From Streptococcus ferus DSM 20646 (GTDB lineage: Bacteria; Bacillota; Bacilli; Lactobacillales; Streptococcaceae): a stretch of 64,000 nucleotides of DNA. Made by a program: the position numbers and the translations under genes. The notes beneath the pieces were generated by a model. That model had not been told where the DNA came from and searched no databases. It was given only the letters and a program-made list of their open reading frames with translations. Within the stretch, counting starts at the first letter, position 1; the number at the start of each line of letters is the position of its first letter. Shown here one piece after another: positions 47,016 through 56,948 of the stretch. The DNA lies in NCBI RefSeq assembly GCF_000372425.1, contig NZ_AQVD01000004.1, forward strand, positions 622-64,621, in the 5' to 3' direction.

Positions 47016-47711
47016 TTAATTCCAAAAGTAGAAGAGGACAGATAGGCCAATCACATCAGCGATAGCATGCGCAAAGAAGAAGGGCAGCAGGTTTTGTGGT
47101 TTTAATTTTCGATAGAGCAGGTAGAAAATTGTACCGACAAGAAGCCCTAAAGCGATGGCTGTTCCTAATCCTTGATAAGTGTGGAAGCTGCAGCGTATTA
47201 CCAATGAATAAAGGAAGGCCCACTTGGTATATTCTGGTCTGACGGCCAGACAGACACCCAAGAAAAAGATTTCTTCGTAAAAACCATTTAACAAGGCATA
47301 AAGAATCAGTGACAGGTCTAGGTTTGGAAAAAGTTGTGCTAAGCTAGGTGTGGCAACTGCTGACAGCTGATAACTGACCAAGGCATAGATATCCATGGCT
47401 AGGGCTGCCAGAATAAAAATACCTACAATTTTGACTAAAAGCCAGGGCTCAAAAACCATTTTTTGGGTCCAAACCGAAAAATCAAAATTCCTGAAAACCA
47501 GATACATAAAGGCTAGGAAAAGCAAAAGTGACTGCAGGGCCAAGGCCTGGTAATTCTGCATACTGGAGAAGGTCAGATTCTCTTTCAGTGTGCTTGTCTG
47601 ATTGCTCAAAGCCAGATACTGGAGGGTGGAGTTGTAGATGCCGTCACCGAACATAATGACAGTGATGATGGCAATATCAAACCATTTTAAAACCGTTATC
47701 TTTTCCTTCAT
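47016..47711 (-). CDS. CPBP family intramembrane metalloprotease
   Basis: A 231-residue membrane protein with about six helices. Motif 1 is YEEIFFLG (EE-x3-x-x), motif 2 RCSFHTYQG and motif 3 FFFAHAIADV, the glutamate and histidine residues of the Abi/CPBP family. In streptococci such proteins often protect against or process peptides. The R of the usual EE-x3-R motif is not obvious here. It starts at ATG 47711 behind AAAGG and probably is a separate unit from the PrsW gene. Confidence 0.85.
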   Translation of the reverse strand: MKEKITVLKWFDIAIITVIMFGDGIYNSTLQYLALSNQTSTLKENLTFSSMQNYQALALQSLLLFLAFMYLVFRNFDFSVWTQKMVFEPWLLVKIVGIFILAALAMDIYALVSYQLSAVATPSLAQLFPNLDLSLILYALLNGFYEEIFFLGVCLAVRPEYTKWAFLYSLVIRCSFHTYQGLGTAIALGLLVGTIFYLLYRKLKPQNLLPFFFAHAIADVIGLSVLFYFWN

Positions 47712-47893
47712 TGGAAATAACCTTTCTATTTTCTTAAGGTATCGCTTCTTTCACCCTTATTTTAGCAAAGGAGACTATTGCTTATCTGTTTCCCATCTGT
47801 TTTTTACCTGTTTTTTAAAAGCTCTGGTTGAAAAAATCAGAAGAAAGGCGAATTTAGTGCCTTTTCTATCTCTTTTTCCTATTGTTTAACAAC

Positions 47894-47922
47894 TTGCGAA
47901 GAAAGTCTCTTGTGCTTATAAT
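47894..47922 (+). promoter_or_regulatory. Promoter of the two-component system
   Basis: TTGCGA (47894-47899), 17-base spacer, TATAAT (47917-47922). Confidence 0.8.
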
Positions 47923-47951
47923 AAAAGAAGAGAAGCTAGGAGGTTTTCTAT

Positions 47952-48602
47952 ATGGCACGCATCATGGTGGTGGAGGACGACAAAGTCATTAACCAAGTCG
48001 TCTGTGAATTTTTAAAAGAACATGGGCATCAGACTTGGCCAGTATTTGATGGGAAAGAGGCCTTGACGCTTTTTCAGCAGGAGTCCTTTGATCTGCTGAT
48101 TTTGGATATTATGATTCCGTCTTTAAGTGGTATTGAGCTTCTTAAAGAAATCCGTAAAACATCAGCAGTTCCTGTTCTAATGCTGACCGCCATGGCTGAT
48201 GAATACACACAGCTAGTCAGCTTTAATCATTTGATTAGCGATTATGTTGTCAAGCCCTTCTCCCCTTTGATTTTGATGAAGCGGATTGAAAATATCCTGC
48301 GACAGCAAGAGGGGCCTGAAAATCTTGCGGTCTCAGATATCAAGGTCTGCCCTGATAGCGGCGCTGTTCAGATGGCTGGACAAGACATCAGCCTGACCAA
48401 AAAAGAATACGATATTTTAATGCTTCTGCTGAAACGAAAAGGCCGTCTGGTCAGTCGGGACCAGCTGATGCTGACCATTTGGGGCTATACGGAATTGGAC
48501 AGCCGAGTTTTGGACAATCATATGAAAAATCTACGAAAAAAACTGCCATCCTTACCTTTGAAGACAGTAATTGGCCGTGGCTATCAGATTGAGGAGGATT
48601 AA
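47952..48602 (+). CDS. OmpR family response regulator
   Basis: A 216-residue regulator. The receiver domain has the acidic pair near the N-terminus (VVEDDK), the phospho-acceptor Asp52 in LLILDIMIP and the conserved Lys in VVKPFSP. The DNA-binding winged helix runs from about residue 125 with LTKKEYDILMLL and the end GRGYQIEED. It starts at ATG 47952 behind AGGAGG and is followed by its histidine kinase. Its targets are unknown; proximity to the two membrane protease genes is suggestive only. Confidence 0.94.
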   Translation: MARIMVVEDDKVINQVVCEFLKEHGHQTWPVFDGKEALTLFQQESFDLLILDIMIPSLSGIELLKEIRKTSAVPVLMLTAMADEYTQLVSFNHLISDYVVKPFSPLILMKRIENILRQQEGPENLAVSDIKVCPDSGAVQMAGQDISLTKKEYDILMLLLKRKGRLVSRDQLMLTIWGYTELDSRVLDNHMKNLRKKLPSLPLKTVIGRGYQIEED

Positions 48603-48603
48603 G

Positions 48604-49974
48604 ATGGGAATCGTTCGAAAAAACTTCCTCATTGTGACCTCCATGATAATCGCTACGGTTCTTGTTCTTTTGGCTGTTATTTATTATGCGATGCCCATTT
48701 ATTATAATCAGGCCAAACAAGTTGAGATTAAAAACGATTACCAAGCTATTGTCAAACAATTGGATGGCAAATCGACAGAAAAACTGCTGTCTCAGATCGC
48801 TACCTACGATAAGACCAATCCCAACCTTCTATTAACCTTGATGGATGATTCTGGCAAAATTCTGTACCCAGATGCCTCAGATAAGGAGGCTGCTGATCGG
48901 AGAAAGACCTATCTGGAAAAGGGTCAGTTTGATCAAATCGGCAGCTGGTCAGAATTGATTGCCAGCTCCGAAGGGGATGCCTATATTGTACAGGCGGAAT
49001 ATGGCTTTCAGTCTTTGTCAGGCATCAGTCAGATTCTGCTGACCTTTTATCCCTTTATTTTGGTCTTCATTGTTTTGTTGGCCAGTCTAGTGGCCTATGT
49101 TTATAGTCGTCTGTCTAACAAGCGGATTCAAACGATTTCTGAAACAACGCGGCAGATGAGAGCCTTAGAAGAGGGACTTGCCTGCCAGATTAGCGGCCAG
49201 GATGAGATTGCCAACTTGGCTCAAAATATCAATCAGCTCTATAATCATCTGTTACAAAGTATTGCGGAGCTGAAACAGGAGAACCAGCGGACGGTTGAAC
49301 GTGAACGCCAGCAGGCCGATTTTCTGAGAATCACATCGCATGAATTAAAAACACCTATCGCCAGTAGCCTAGCCTTAGTGGAAGGGATGCTTTATAATGT
49401 AGGTGATTTTAAAGACCATGATACCTATTTGAGGAAGTGTCGGGACATCCTCCAGGAACAGTCTGTTCTTGTCCAGTCCGTCCTGGATGCCACTAATCTG
49501 GACATAGGGGTCAAGTCTCATCAGGAAACCATTGACGTCAAATCACTGATTGAGCAAAATTTAGACAGCTATTATATTCTGGCTGAAACGCATTCCTACC
49601 AATTTTCAAGTACCTTAACCTCTTATCGGGTGACTGCCAATCCAGCCTATCTCCTGAAAGCTATCAAAAATCTGTTGGACAATGCCTTTCGTTATACAAG
49701 AGCAGGAGGAGTCATTCATCTAAGTCTTTCTGAGGGGCGTCTGATACTTGAAAATCAAGCTGAACAGTTGCTGACAGATGAGGAGCTGAAACACATCTTC
49801 CAGCCTTTCTATCGACCTGATTTTAGCCGTGACCGCAAGGATGGGGGCACAGGCATGGGACTTTATATGGTTCAGCAAATCTTAGATCAGCATGGCTTTT
49901 CCTATCATTTTAAACGATCCGGTGACAAGATGCGCTTTATCCTGTTCTTAGATAGAGCGTCAATTCAAGACTGA
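48604..49974 (+). CDS. Sensor histidine kinase
   Basis: A 456-residue membrane kinase. Two hydrophobic helices (residues about 8-28 and 153-178) flank an extracellular sensor loop of roughly 120 residues. A HAMP-like linker is followed by the dimerisation domain with the phospho-His in RITSHELKTP, and the ATP-binding domain with NLLDNAFRY and the G boxes KDGGTGMGLYMV. The start is ATG 48604 behind GAGGAGG. It acts with the regulator just upstream. Confidence 0.93.
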   Translation: MGIVRKNFLIVTSMIIATVLVLLAVIYYAMPIYYNQAKQVEIKNDYQAIVKQLDGKSTEKLLSQIATYDKTNPNLLLTLMDDSGKILYPDASDKEAADRRKTYLEKGQFDQIGSWSELIASSEGDAYIVQAEYGFQSLSGISQILLTFYPFILVFIVLLASLVAYVYSRLSNKRIQTISETTRQMRALEEGLACQISGQDEIANLAQNINQLYNHLLQSIAELKQENQRTVERERQQADFLRITSHELKTPIASSLALVEGMLYNVGDFKDHDTYLRKCRDILQEQSVLVQSVLDATNLDIGVKSHQETIDVKSLIEQNLDSYYILAETHSYQFSSTLTSYRVTANPAYLLKAIKNLLDNAFRYTRAGGVIHLSLSEGRLILENQAEQLLTDEELKHIFQPFYRPDFSRDRKDGGTGMGLYMVQQILDQHGFSYHFKRSGDKMRFILFLDRASIQD

Positions 49975-50005
49975 TCTTAACCAGCCTATCGGGTATCAGG
50001 TAAAC

Positions 50006-50041
50006 AAAAAGCAGTTTGGGTTTTAACCAAACTGCTTTTTA
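50006..50041. terminator. Bidirectional terminator between kinase gene and ybaB
   Basis: Perfect 14-bp stem AAAAAGCAGTTTGG/CCAAACTGCTTTTT. Confidence 0.9.
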
Positions 50042-50045
50042 GAGT

Positions 50046-50345
50046 TTAAAAGGGCAATTTCCCTGCAAAAGCGCCCATTGTTTTCTGGGTAGCAGCATCA
50101 ATTTGCTCAAGGGCATCATTGACTGCCTGAGCGGTCATATCCTGAAGGGTCTCGATATCGTCAGGGTCAACCACCGCTTCCTTATAGTCAATGGCAACCA
50201 GCTTTTTATCACCGGTGAAAGTTGCGACCACAAGTTCCTGAGCCGACTTACCGACAAAGGTCGTACTAGCTAACTGGGCTTGCTTTTCTTCCATTTGTTT
50301 CTGAAGCTTTTGCGCCTGTTTCATCATGCCTTGCATATTCATCAT
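50046..50345 (-). CDS. ybaB: Nucleoid-associated protein YbaB/EbfC
   Basis: A 99-residue DNA-binding protein forming tweezer-like dimers. [20 protein letters not shown] and the end GAFAGKLPF are typical of the family. The usual dnaX and recR neighbours are absent; here it is a single gene in convergent orientation to the kinase gene. Confidence 0.95.
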   Translation of the reverse strand: MMNMQGMMKQAQKLQKQMEEKQAQLASTTFVGKSAQELVVATFTGDKKLVAIDYKEAVVDPDDIETLQDMTAQAVNDALEQIDAATQKTMGAFAGKLPF

Positions 50346-50481
50346 AAGATTTTCTAGATTCCTTTCAAATTAAGACGTCATCCCACTGTCACACTGTTCT
50401 TGACGGTGATGTCTAAATGATATTTGTCTATTATATCATGTTTTAAGGGTTGAGCAAACTGAGAAAGATATTCTGTAAGGC

Positions 50482-50535
50482 TTGTTTTTCATCAGGTTTT
50501 TGATATAATGAAAATGATTTGTGAAAGCGATAACA
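50482..50535 (+). promoter_or_regulatory. Promoter of the formate/nitrite channel gene with cre-like site
   Basis: TTGTTT (50482-50487), a 16-base spacer and TATAAT (50504-50509) with TGA extension. Just after the start point, TGAAAGCGATAACA (50522-50535) matches the cre consensus WGWAARCGYTWWCW at 13 of 14 positions. CcpA bound there would block elongation. Confidence 0.7.
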
Positions 50536-50546
50536 AAGGAGTATGT

Positions 50547-51320
50547 ATGAAGACACCAGAAGAGATTTTAGAGGCAACGATTCATATCGGAGAGCATAAG
50601 GTTGAAAAGAGCCTTCTTGCCAAGGCGATTCTTGGTTTTATTGGAGGGGCTATGATCAGTCTGGGCTATCTTTTATATGTCAGGGTGGCAGCCAGCGGTA
50701 TGGCCACCTTTGGCGCTTTTGCCAGTTTTATCGGGGCTTGTCTTTTTCCGATTGGTCTGATTGTTATTCTGATGGCTGGCGGAGAGCTGATAACAGGTAA
50801 TATGATGGCTGTTGCAACTGCTTTTTTCGCCAAGAAGGTATCAGCCATTTCTTTGCTTAAAAACTGGCTGACCATTACCATCTTTAATCTTATCGGAGCC
50901 TTCTTTGTGGCTTATGTTTTCGGCCATTTTCTGGGCCTGACAGCGACAGGTATTTTCAAAGAAGAAGTGGTTGAGGTGGCTCATGCCAAACTTTCAGCCA
51001 GTCCTTTACAGGCCTTTGTGTCAGGTATCGGCTGTAATTGGTTTGTCGGCCTGTCTCTGTGGCTCTGCTACGGGGCTAAAGAAGCCAGCGGCAAACTACT
51101 GGGGATTTGGTTCCCTGTCATGACCTTTGTTGCCATTGGCTTCCAGCATAGTGTTGCCAATGCCTTTATTATTCCGGCGGCCATTTTTGAACAGGAGGCT
51201 AACTGGATGGATTTTTGGGCTAATTTTACCTGTGTTTATCTGGGAAATGTGCTGGGGGGAGCTGTTTTTGTCAGCCTATTTTACTACCTTGCTTACGGGA
51301 GCAAATCAACAAAGCACTAA
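50547..51320 (+). CDS. Formate/nitrite transporter family protein
   Basis: A 257-residue channel-like membrane protein with six hydrophobic helices, of the FocA/NirC family. ELITGNMM and GCNWFVGLSLWL are conserved pore segments. In a fermenting streptococcus with pyruvate formate-lyase, export of formate is the likely role. The start is ATG 50547 behind AAAGGAG; the upstream in-frame ATG at 50508 overlaps the -10. A cre-like site links it to pfl control. Confidence 0.93.
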   Translation: MKTPEEILEATIHIGEHKVEKSLLAKAILGFIGGAMISLGYLLYVRVAASGMATFGAFASFIGACLFPIGLIVILMAGGELITGNMMAVATAFFAKKVSAISLLKNWLTITIFNLIGAFFVAYVFGHFLGLTATGIFKEEVVEVAHAKLSASPLQAFVSGIGCNWFVGLSLWLCYGAKEASGKLLGIWFPVMTFVAIGFQHSVANAFIIPAAIFEQEANWMDFWANFTCVYLGNVLGGAVFVSLFYYLAYGSKSTKH

Positions 51321-51322
51321 TC

Positions 51323-51352
51323 AAAAAGCAGCTGAAAGACAGCTGCTTTTTT
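51323..51352. terminator. Bidirectional terminator between the channel gene and pepX
   Basis: Perfect 12-bp stem AAAAAGCAGCTG/CAGCTGCTTTTT. Confidence 0.9.
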
Positions 51353-53630
51353 AAGAATGAGGAATGTCAAGACACGATGCTTTTAAGTCTACCGTTAGGC
51401 TGTAAGAGCTATTGTCACGAATGGTATGTTCAAAATCAGTGGTATAAAGTACCAGACGGAGCTTATCGTGTTTCTTTAAGCGGTAAATAGTCGGCAGCAA
51501 GTTCAAGCTAACCGTCATCCATTGATTGGGAATGATGTCGTCAATCGTCAATAAGTCCTGACGATTCTGAAGGTTGAGCACGCTCTTTGTAATGACCCGA
51601 TAAGGACTTTCTTTATAGGCTAATTCTTTAAGCGCTTCACGGGAGAAATTCCTGCCATTATCAATGGCTGCCATTTCTAAAATATGAGGGCTGTCGGTTA
51701 GGCGTTTTTTCTTGCCCAAATCAAGCAGCTGTGCTGATAAGATCCCCATATGATGGCTGGATTTCAGTTTTAACTGCAGGCGGATGGCTCCATTAATCAG
51801 CAGCTCCTCAGTGATATCAAGATCCACAGTAATTTGATTGGCTTTAGCATCAAAGAGGTCTTTTTTAAAGCTGAGATAATCTTGGCAATAGGCCTTAAAG
51901 GTCTCGTCTGGGTAGTGGTTATCAATCTGCTCTTGGCTATCACCAAGAGTCAGACGGACAGTCTGCTGACTGCCAAAACGAGTGAGCGTTTCCCAGTTTT
52001 GTTCTTGCGCATTATCTTGCCAAATAACAGCAGGCAGCTGATAGCCGTTGGCCAGCCCTAAAAGTTCCTTCGTTAGGAGGGCGTTCATGCTTTCTCGGAA
52101 GTCGATAGACTGCCAATTGTGCATATAAACGTGCTCTCCCTGATGGAGAAAGGCATGTTTGTCGACCTGTTCTGGCAGGGCATTAAGGATTTTGTAGACC
52201 TGTGACGGTTTTACATTCCAATCCTGCAAGCCATGCGTGAAGACAAGATGAGCCTTAATCTGATTCGCATGAGGCAGGTAATTGCGGTCTTCCCAGAACT
52301 GATTGTAGTCGCCGGATGAGCGGTCAAGCTGAGCGATCTGCTGCTCCAGCAGTGCTTGGTACTGATGATTGTGGTGCAGATAATCGCCGGCAGCCAGATT
52401 CCGAGAATAGGTTAGCTCAGTCAGAACGTCCAAATCCTCGCCCGGATAGCCGCCAGGGCTGCAAACCAGCCCATTTTCTCGGTAATAGTCGTACCAATTT
52501 GAGATGGCGGCTTCTGCAATAATCACCCTAAGACCATCCACGCCAGTCGTTGCAAGACCAGTAGACATGGTCCCCAGATAGGATTTCCCTGTTGTGGCAA
52601 CCAGGCCACTGGCCCAATCTGCCAAAACCTGCTTATCCCTTTTTCGGCTGGAAAAGGCTCTTGCCTTACCATTGAGCCAGTCAATAACAGCCTTGAAAGA
52701 GTGGATTTGAGCATAATCACCGCTGGTCATAAAGCCGTCTGAGCCTAGGGTTCCAACTCCAGAGACATAAAGATTAGCAAAGCCTCTAGCCAGAAAGTAA
52801 TCGTTCAGGCTGTATGAGTCGATGTGGCTGAAACTCTCTGTGGCAGATGTCAGAGGAAGCAAATCCTGTTCTTCAGAAGGTAAAGGCTGGAAATCACTTG
52901 TTTCTACTGTGATTCGGCCTTTTGTTTTGACCTCTAGCTTGCCTTCCATTTGATGCAGTCTTTTGTCGCTTGCGGTCTCATTGATGCCTTGATGGTAGGG
53001 ACTGGCTGTCATCATACTGGGCAGTTTGTGCTTGGTCTTGGGTCGAATAATATAAACCTTAATCACATCCAGACGCCCATCTTCATCAGTATCTACCGGT
53101 GCTTCCACATAAACAATCTCTCTGATCAGATCAGATGTCTCAAAAGTTGCCAGACTTTTTCCGTTGAAAAAGTGATAGTCATTATCAGCTGGCAGAAAGC
53201 CTTGACTGATCAGATTATCAATTAGGGTCATACCATTTTTTCGCCGGCAGGCCAGAAGCTGGTGGAGATTAGAAAAGAAATGACTCTGGTCAAAAGTAAT
53301 AGGAAAGGCAATAGTTTGGCAGAAATCTGCCGAGTTTGCAAAATCAACGTGAGGGATAAAACCAAGCAGCTGCAAGGCGATGGTCTGAAAGACAGTATCG
53401 GTCAACGCCTGCTGAGAATGGAAAAAGGTCAGAAGATCAGTCTCAAAGTCAGCAATCAGCTGCTGGGACACCTCATCAAAGTCTGGATTCTGGAAATAAA
53501 GGGTCTTTAAAAACTGTTCCAGATTATCCTTAGGCTGCTTATCAGCTGATAAAGAGAAGCCTAGCTTTTGCAGTTCTTCAAGGGCTTCTGATTCGGTGAC
53601 AGGAATATAGCTGTATTGATTATATTTCAT
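51351..53630 (-). CDS. pepX: Xaa-Pro dipeptidyl-peptidase
   Basis: A 759-residue serine peptidase (S15) that removes Xaa-Pro dipeptides from casein- and collagen-like peptides. The catalytic Ser lies in [10 protein letters not shown] (middle of the protein); HGLQDWNV holds an Asp and HQGEHVY a His of the triad. The length matches streptococcal PepX. It starts at ATG 53630 behind AGAGGAAA and is divergent from glpF, a pairing conserved in lactic acid bacteria. Confidence 0.96.
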   Translation of the reverse strand: MKYNQYSYIPVTESEALEELQKLGFSLSADKQPKDNLEQFLKTLYFQNPDFDEVSQQLIADFETDLLTFFHSQQALTDTVFQTIALQLLGFIPHVDFANSADFCQTIAFPITFDQSHFFSNLHQLLACRRKNGMTLIDNLISQGFLPADNDYHFFNGKSLATFETSDLIREIVYVEAPVDTDEDGRLDVIKVYIIRPKTKHKLPSMMTASPYHQGINETASDKRLHQMEGKLEVKTKGRITVETSDFQPLPSEEQDLLPLTSATESFSHIDSYSLNDYFLARGFANLYVSGVGTLGSDGFMTSGDYAQIHSFKAVIDWLNGKARAFSSRKRDKQVLADWASGLVATTGKSYLGTMSTGLATTGVDGLRVIIAEAAISNWYDYYRENGLVCSPGGYPGEDLDVLTELTYSRNLAAGDYLHHNHQYQALLEQQIAQLDRSSGDYNQFWEDRNYLPHANQIKAHLVFTHGLQDWNVKPSQVYKILNALPEQVDKHAFLHQGEHVYMHNWQSIDFRESMNALLTKELLGLANGYQLPAVIWQDNAQEQNWETLTRFGSQQTVRLTLGDSQEQIDNHYPDETFKAYCQDYLSFKKDLFDAKANQITVDLDITEELLINGAIRLQLKLKSSHHMGILSAQLLDLGKKKRLTDSPHILEMAAIDNGRNFSREALKELAYKESPYRVITKSVLNLQNRQDLLTIDDIIPNQWMTVSLNLLPTIYRLKKHDKLRLVLYTTDFEHTIRDNSSYSLTVDLKASCLDIPHS

Positions 53631-53646
53631 CTTTTCCTCTTTATTA

Positions 53647-53714
53647 AGTAAACGTTTTTATTTTGTGGAGACCTTTACATTATTCATTATACTTGATAAA
53701 ATGTAACATGTCTA
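53647..53714. promoter_or_regulatory. Overlapping divergent pepX/glpF promoters with cre-like site
   Basis: glpF (plus): TTTACA (53674-53679), 17 bases, TAAAAT (53697-53702). pepX (minus): TAGACA (53714-53709), 17 bases, TATAAT (53691-53686). The two promoters interlock. AGTAAACGTTTTTA (53647-53660) matches the cre consensus at 13 of 14 positions; it lies just inside the pepX transcript and about 55 bases upstream of the glpF start point. Confidence 0.7.
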
Positions 53715-53745
53715 AATAAATTCAAATCGGAGGAAACAAAGACAA

Positions 53746-54600
53746 ATGGATGTTACATGGACAGTGAAATACATCACTGAATTTTTGGGAACGGCTATCC
53801 TCATCATCTTAGGAAATGGTGCGGTTGCTAACGTTGAACTTAAAGGTACTAAAGGTCATGCTAGCGGTTGGCTGACGATTGCTATCGGTTACGGTATGGG
53901 AGTTATGATTCCAGCACTCATGTTTGGAAATGTATCAGGCAATCACATTAACCCAGCCTTTACTTTAGGTTTGGCAACAGCAGGTCTCTTCCCTTGGGCT
54001 CAGGTATTGCCTTATATCTGCGCACAGCTTCTTGGAGCGATTGCCGGTCAGGCTGTGGTTGTGGCGACACACCGCCCGTACTACCTGCAAACAGAAAATC
54101 CTAACGCTATTCTAGGATCATTCTCAACTATCGTGAGCGTAGATAATGGTAAAGAAGAATCTCGCAACAGTGGTCTGACAAATGGTTTCATCAATGAATT
54201 CTTTGGCTCCTTTGTTCTTTTCTTTGCAGCTATCGCCATGACAAAGAATTACTTTGGTGCAGAAGTTGTTCAATATGCAACTAGTCAAGGAATTGACGCA
54301 TCAACAGTAGCCGGAAAAGTTCAGTTAGGCTCACACATCAACTCAGGACTTGCTGTTTCTCACATGGCTCTTGGATTCCTTGTGATGGCCCTTGTGACAT
54401 CACTTGGCGGTCCTACAGGTCCTGGATTAAACCCTGCACGTGACCTTGGTCCACGTATTCTTCACCATTTCTTGCCGAAATCAGTTCTTGGTGAACATAA
54501 AGGCGATTCAAAATGGTGGTATGCTTGGGTACCAGTTGTAGCACCTATCCTTGCAGGAATTGCTGCAGTGGCACTTTACCAATACCTATACGCTGCTTAA
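53746..54600 (+). CDS. glpF: Glycerol uptake facilitator / aquaporin (MIP family)
   Basis: A 284-residue channel with six helices. The two pore motifs are NHINPAFTLG near residue 64 and PGLNPARDLGPR near residue 225. A long loop in mid-protein, as in lactococcal Gla-type facilitators, suggests glycerol and perhaps dihydroxyacetone passage. It starts at ATG 53746 behind GGAGGAAA. Divergent from pepX. Confidence 0.94.
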   Translation: MDVTWTVKYITEFLGTAILIILGNGAVANVELKGTKGHASGWLTIAIGYGMGVMIPALMFGNVSGNHINPAFTLGLATAGLFPWAQVLPYICAQLLGAIAGQAVVVATHRPYYLQTENPNAILGSFSTIVSVDNGKEESRNSGLTNGFINEFFGSFVLFFAAIAMTKNYFGAEVVQYATSQGIDASTVAGKVQLGSHINSGLAVSHMALGFLVMALVTSLGGPTGPGLNPARDLGPRILHHFLPKSVLGEHKGDSKWWYAWVPVVAPILAGIAAVALYQYLYAA

Positions 54601-54604
54601 CATT

Positions 54605-54631
54605 AAAAGAGACTTCAAGTCTCTTTTTTTT
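54605..54631 (+). terminator. glpF terminator
   Basis: AAAAGAGACTT/AAGTCTCTTTT stem with one-base loop and T-run. Confidence 0.85.
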
Positions 54632-54718
54632 ATGTAGAAAAGGCTTTCAGAGCATATAATTTCTTGTCAAATAGTGGAGATTTGTCTAAAATGTAAAGTA
54701 AGGTAAAGGGGAGATATA

Positions 54719-55465
54719 ATGACATTTGATGGTATGAGACTTTATTCACCTGTTTTGCGGGTGAATAATCGCGATGAAAATATTGCTTTTTATGAGAAAA
54801 ATTTAGGTTTTAAACTAATCTCAGAAGAAAACGCACTGGCTTTTTTCAGTGACTGGACTGGTTCAGGAAGCCAATTTGTCATTGAAGAGTCGCCTGCTTA
54901 TCGGACAAGGGCGGTAGAAGGCAAGAAAAAGCTCAATCAGATTATTCTCAAAACAAGTCAGCCTCAGGATATTGCTGCCTTACTTGCTCAGGGAGCTAAG
55001 GCCAGCAAACTTTTCAAGGGCAGCAAGGGGTATGCATTTGAGACCCTATCCCCAGAAAACGATCGTTTTCTGCTGCATGCAGAAGATGATTTAAGCAGCC
55101 TAGTGGAGGTTGATTGTTTTGAGGGTCAGGTGAGAGAAGGGTTCACAGGACTTTCTGATTTCACCATTGACCAAATTAGTCTCAATGTGGCAGATCTTAA
55201 GGCCAGTCAGGACTTTTATCGCCTTTTTGAAGGCCTTCCAGTCCATTTGCTCTTTGTCGCGGCTGAGGGACCGGACTTGGCGGTAGAACCGCATGTTACT
55301 TGGGATATCGAATTTATCGAATTTAGAGTGCCGGCTGATTACGATTTGGCGTCCTTGAAAGTTTATTTGGAAGCGCAAGGACAGGATGTTTATTTGGATC
55401 ATAAGGAAAAGGTCCTTGCGGTCTCTGATCCCAGTCGGATTGAAGTATGGTTTAGCAAGGAATGA
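54719..55465 (+). CDS. cppA: CppA family protein (C3-degrading proteinase homologue)
   Basis: A 248-residue cytosolic-looking protein with two halves, each resembling a glyoxalase/VOC module (RLYSPVLRVNNRDENIAFYEK at the start and ISLNVADLKASQDFYRLF in the second half). It matches the CppA_N and CppA_C families of streptococci. CppA was named for degrading complement C3, yet there is no signal peptide and no protease motif here, so the annotated activity is doubtful. It overlaps the next gene by four bases. Confidence 0.85.
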   Translation: MTFDGMRLYSPVLRVNNRDENIAFYEKNLGFKLISEENALAFFSDWTGSGSQFVIEESPAYRTRAVEGKKKLNQIILKTSQPQDIAALLAQGAKASKLFKGSKGYAFETLSPENDRFLLHAEDDLSSLVEVDCFEGQVREGFTGLSDFTIDQISLNVADLKASQDFYRLFEGLPVHLLFVAAEGPDLAVEPHVTWDIEFIEFRVPADYDLASLKVYLEAQGQDVYLDHKEKVLAVSDPSRIEVWFSKE

Positions 55466-56409
55466 CAGAACACGTGACCTCTATTCATAATAAAATCAAA
55501 GAGCAGATTGACCAGAACATTTATCTAGGAGCCAGTCTCGCTCTTTTTGATGGCAGCCAATGGCAAGAATACTATTACGGTCAGGTACAGCCAGGTCAGC
55601 CGGTCAGGGAAGGATTGATTTATGATCTCGCCAGTGTTTCAAAGGTTGTTGGTGTCGGGACGGTTCTGATTTTCTTGATTGAGGAAGGGCGAATCGCATT
55701 GGATCAGCCGTTGAAGCACTATTATCCTGACTTTGACGATGATACCGTCACCATTAGGCAGCTCCTAACACATGCTTCGGGAATTGATCCCTTTATTCCC
55801 AATCGTGATCGATTAAGTGCCGCCCAGCTGACTGAGGCTATCAACCAGATTAAGGTCACAGCGGATAGATCTTTTAAATACACAGATATTAATTTTATCC
55901 TGCTGGGCTTTATGCTCGAAACCTTTTTGGGGCAGTCTCTGGATCTTATTTTTCAGGAGAGGGTTTTTGGCCCTTTCCAAATGACCTCAACGTCTTTCGG
56001 TCCTGTAGCGGATGCTGTCGTTACGGCAAAAGATGTTCCTTCAGGGAGAGTCCATGACCCCAAGGCGGCTGTTCTGGGAATCCATACGGGATCGGCCGGT
56101 CTTTTTTCCAATCTGGCTGACCTTGAAGCCTTTATTAACCATTACCTGACGGATTCATTTGCCAAAAAGTTAAGCCGAAATTACTCCAGATCCAATAAGG
56201 ACAGGAGTCTGGCCTGGGATTTGGACGGTGAATGGCTGCTTCACACAGGCTATACGGGCACCTTTATTCTAATCAATATTCCTCGGCAAAAGGCTGCTAT
56301 TTTCTTGTCTAATCGGACTTACGAAAAAGATGACCGAGCTCAATGGATAGTGGACCGAGATGAACTGATTAAGGTCATTAAAGATCGTTTACTGGAGGAG
56401 AAAGTATGA
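55462..56409 (+). CDS. Serine hydrolase, beta-lactamase-like (class C/PBP fold)
   Basis: A 315-residue hydrolase. The S-x-x-K motif is in ASVSKVVG near residue 59, Y-x-N in KYTDIN near residue 141, and HTGYTG at the position of the KTG motif. There is no signal peptide, so it is probably cytosolic, acting as an esterase or peptidase. It overlaps cppA by four bases and the DUF1697 gene by four bases, making a tight three-gene operon. Confidence 0.9.
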   Translation: MTEHVTSIHNKIKEQIDQNIYLGASLALFDGSQWQEYYYGQVQPGQPVREGLIYDLASVSKVVGVGTVLIFLIEEGRIALDQPLKHYYPDFDDDTVTIRQLLTHASGIDPFIPNRDRLSAAQLTEAINQIKVTADRSFKYTDINFILLGFMLETFLGQSLDLIFQERVFGPFQMTSTSFGPVADAVVTAKDVPSGRVHDPKAAVLGIHTGSAGLFSNLADLEAFINHYLTDSFAKKLSRNYSRSNKDRSLAWDLDGEWLLHTGYTGTFILINIPRQKAAIFLSNRTYEKDDRAQWIVDRDELIKVIKDRLLEEKV

Positions 56410-56948
56410 GATATGTTTTGTTGCTAAGAGGTATCAATGTTGGCGGCAACAATAAGGTTGCCATGGCTGATCTCAAACAGCTGGCTGTTGATTTGGGCTG
56501 TCAGAAGGTTGTCACCTATATTAACAGCGGCAATCTTTTCTTTGATTCAGAACATTCGCCATCAGTCTTAAAAAAATCATTTACCGCCCTTTTTGAGAAA
56601 CATTATCCTTTTGTAAAATCCTTTGTCTTATTAAGTCAAAGCGACTATCAAAAAGATGCCGACTGTTTGCCAGCATGGTGGGAGGAGGACTTGGCGCGAA
56701 AGGATGTCCTTTTCTATTCAGACAAGGTGGATCGGTCCTTTCTGGAAGACAGGATTGCTCACCTTCCCTTAACCGCTGATGAACTTGTCCATTTTGGAAA
56801 GTCTGCGGTGTTTTGGGGTAAAAGAGATGAGAAAACTTACCTCAAAACAGCCTACCATAAGTACCTTCTTAAAGAGCCTTTTTATAAGAATATTACGATC
56901 CGTAATGGAAAGACCTATGCCAAAATTGGAGAATTAGTGACAGTTTAA
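56406..56948 (+). CDS. DUF1697 family protein
   Basis: A 180-residue cytosolic protein of unknown function. MRYVLLLRGINVGGNNKVAM is the family start, followed by VTYINSGNLFFDS. It overlaps the serine hydrolase gene by four bases. A relic of another DUF1697 gene lies at 13630-13683. Confidence 0.88.
   Translation: MRYVLLLRGINVGGNNKVAMADLKQLAVDLGCQKVVTYINSGNLFFDSEHSPSVLKKSFTALFEKHYPFVKSFVLLSQSDYQKDADCLPAWWEEDLARKDVLFYSDKVDRSFLEDRIAHLPLTADELVHFGKSAVFWGKRDEKTYLKTAYHKYLLKEPFYKNITIRNGKTYAKIGELVTV

Noticed and set aside
47733..47740. A single CTTAAGGT near the CPBP protease gene, as in the LytTR repeat
   Set aside because: There is only one copy, with no partner at 21 bases and no ACC upstream on the same strand, so chance is the simpler reading.
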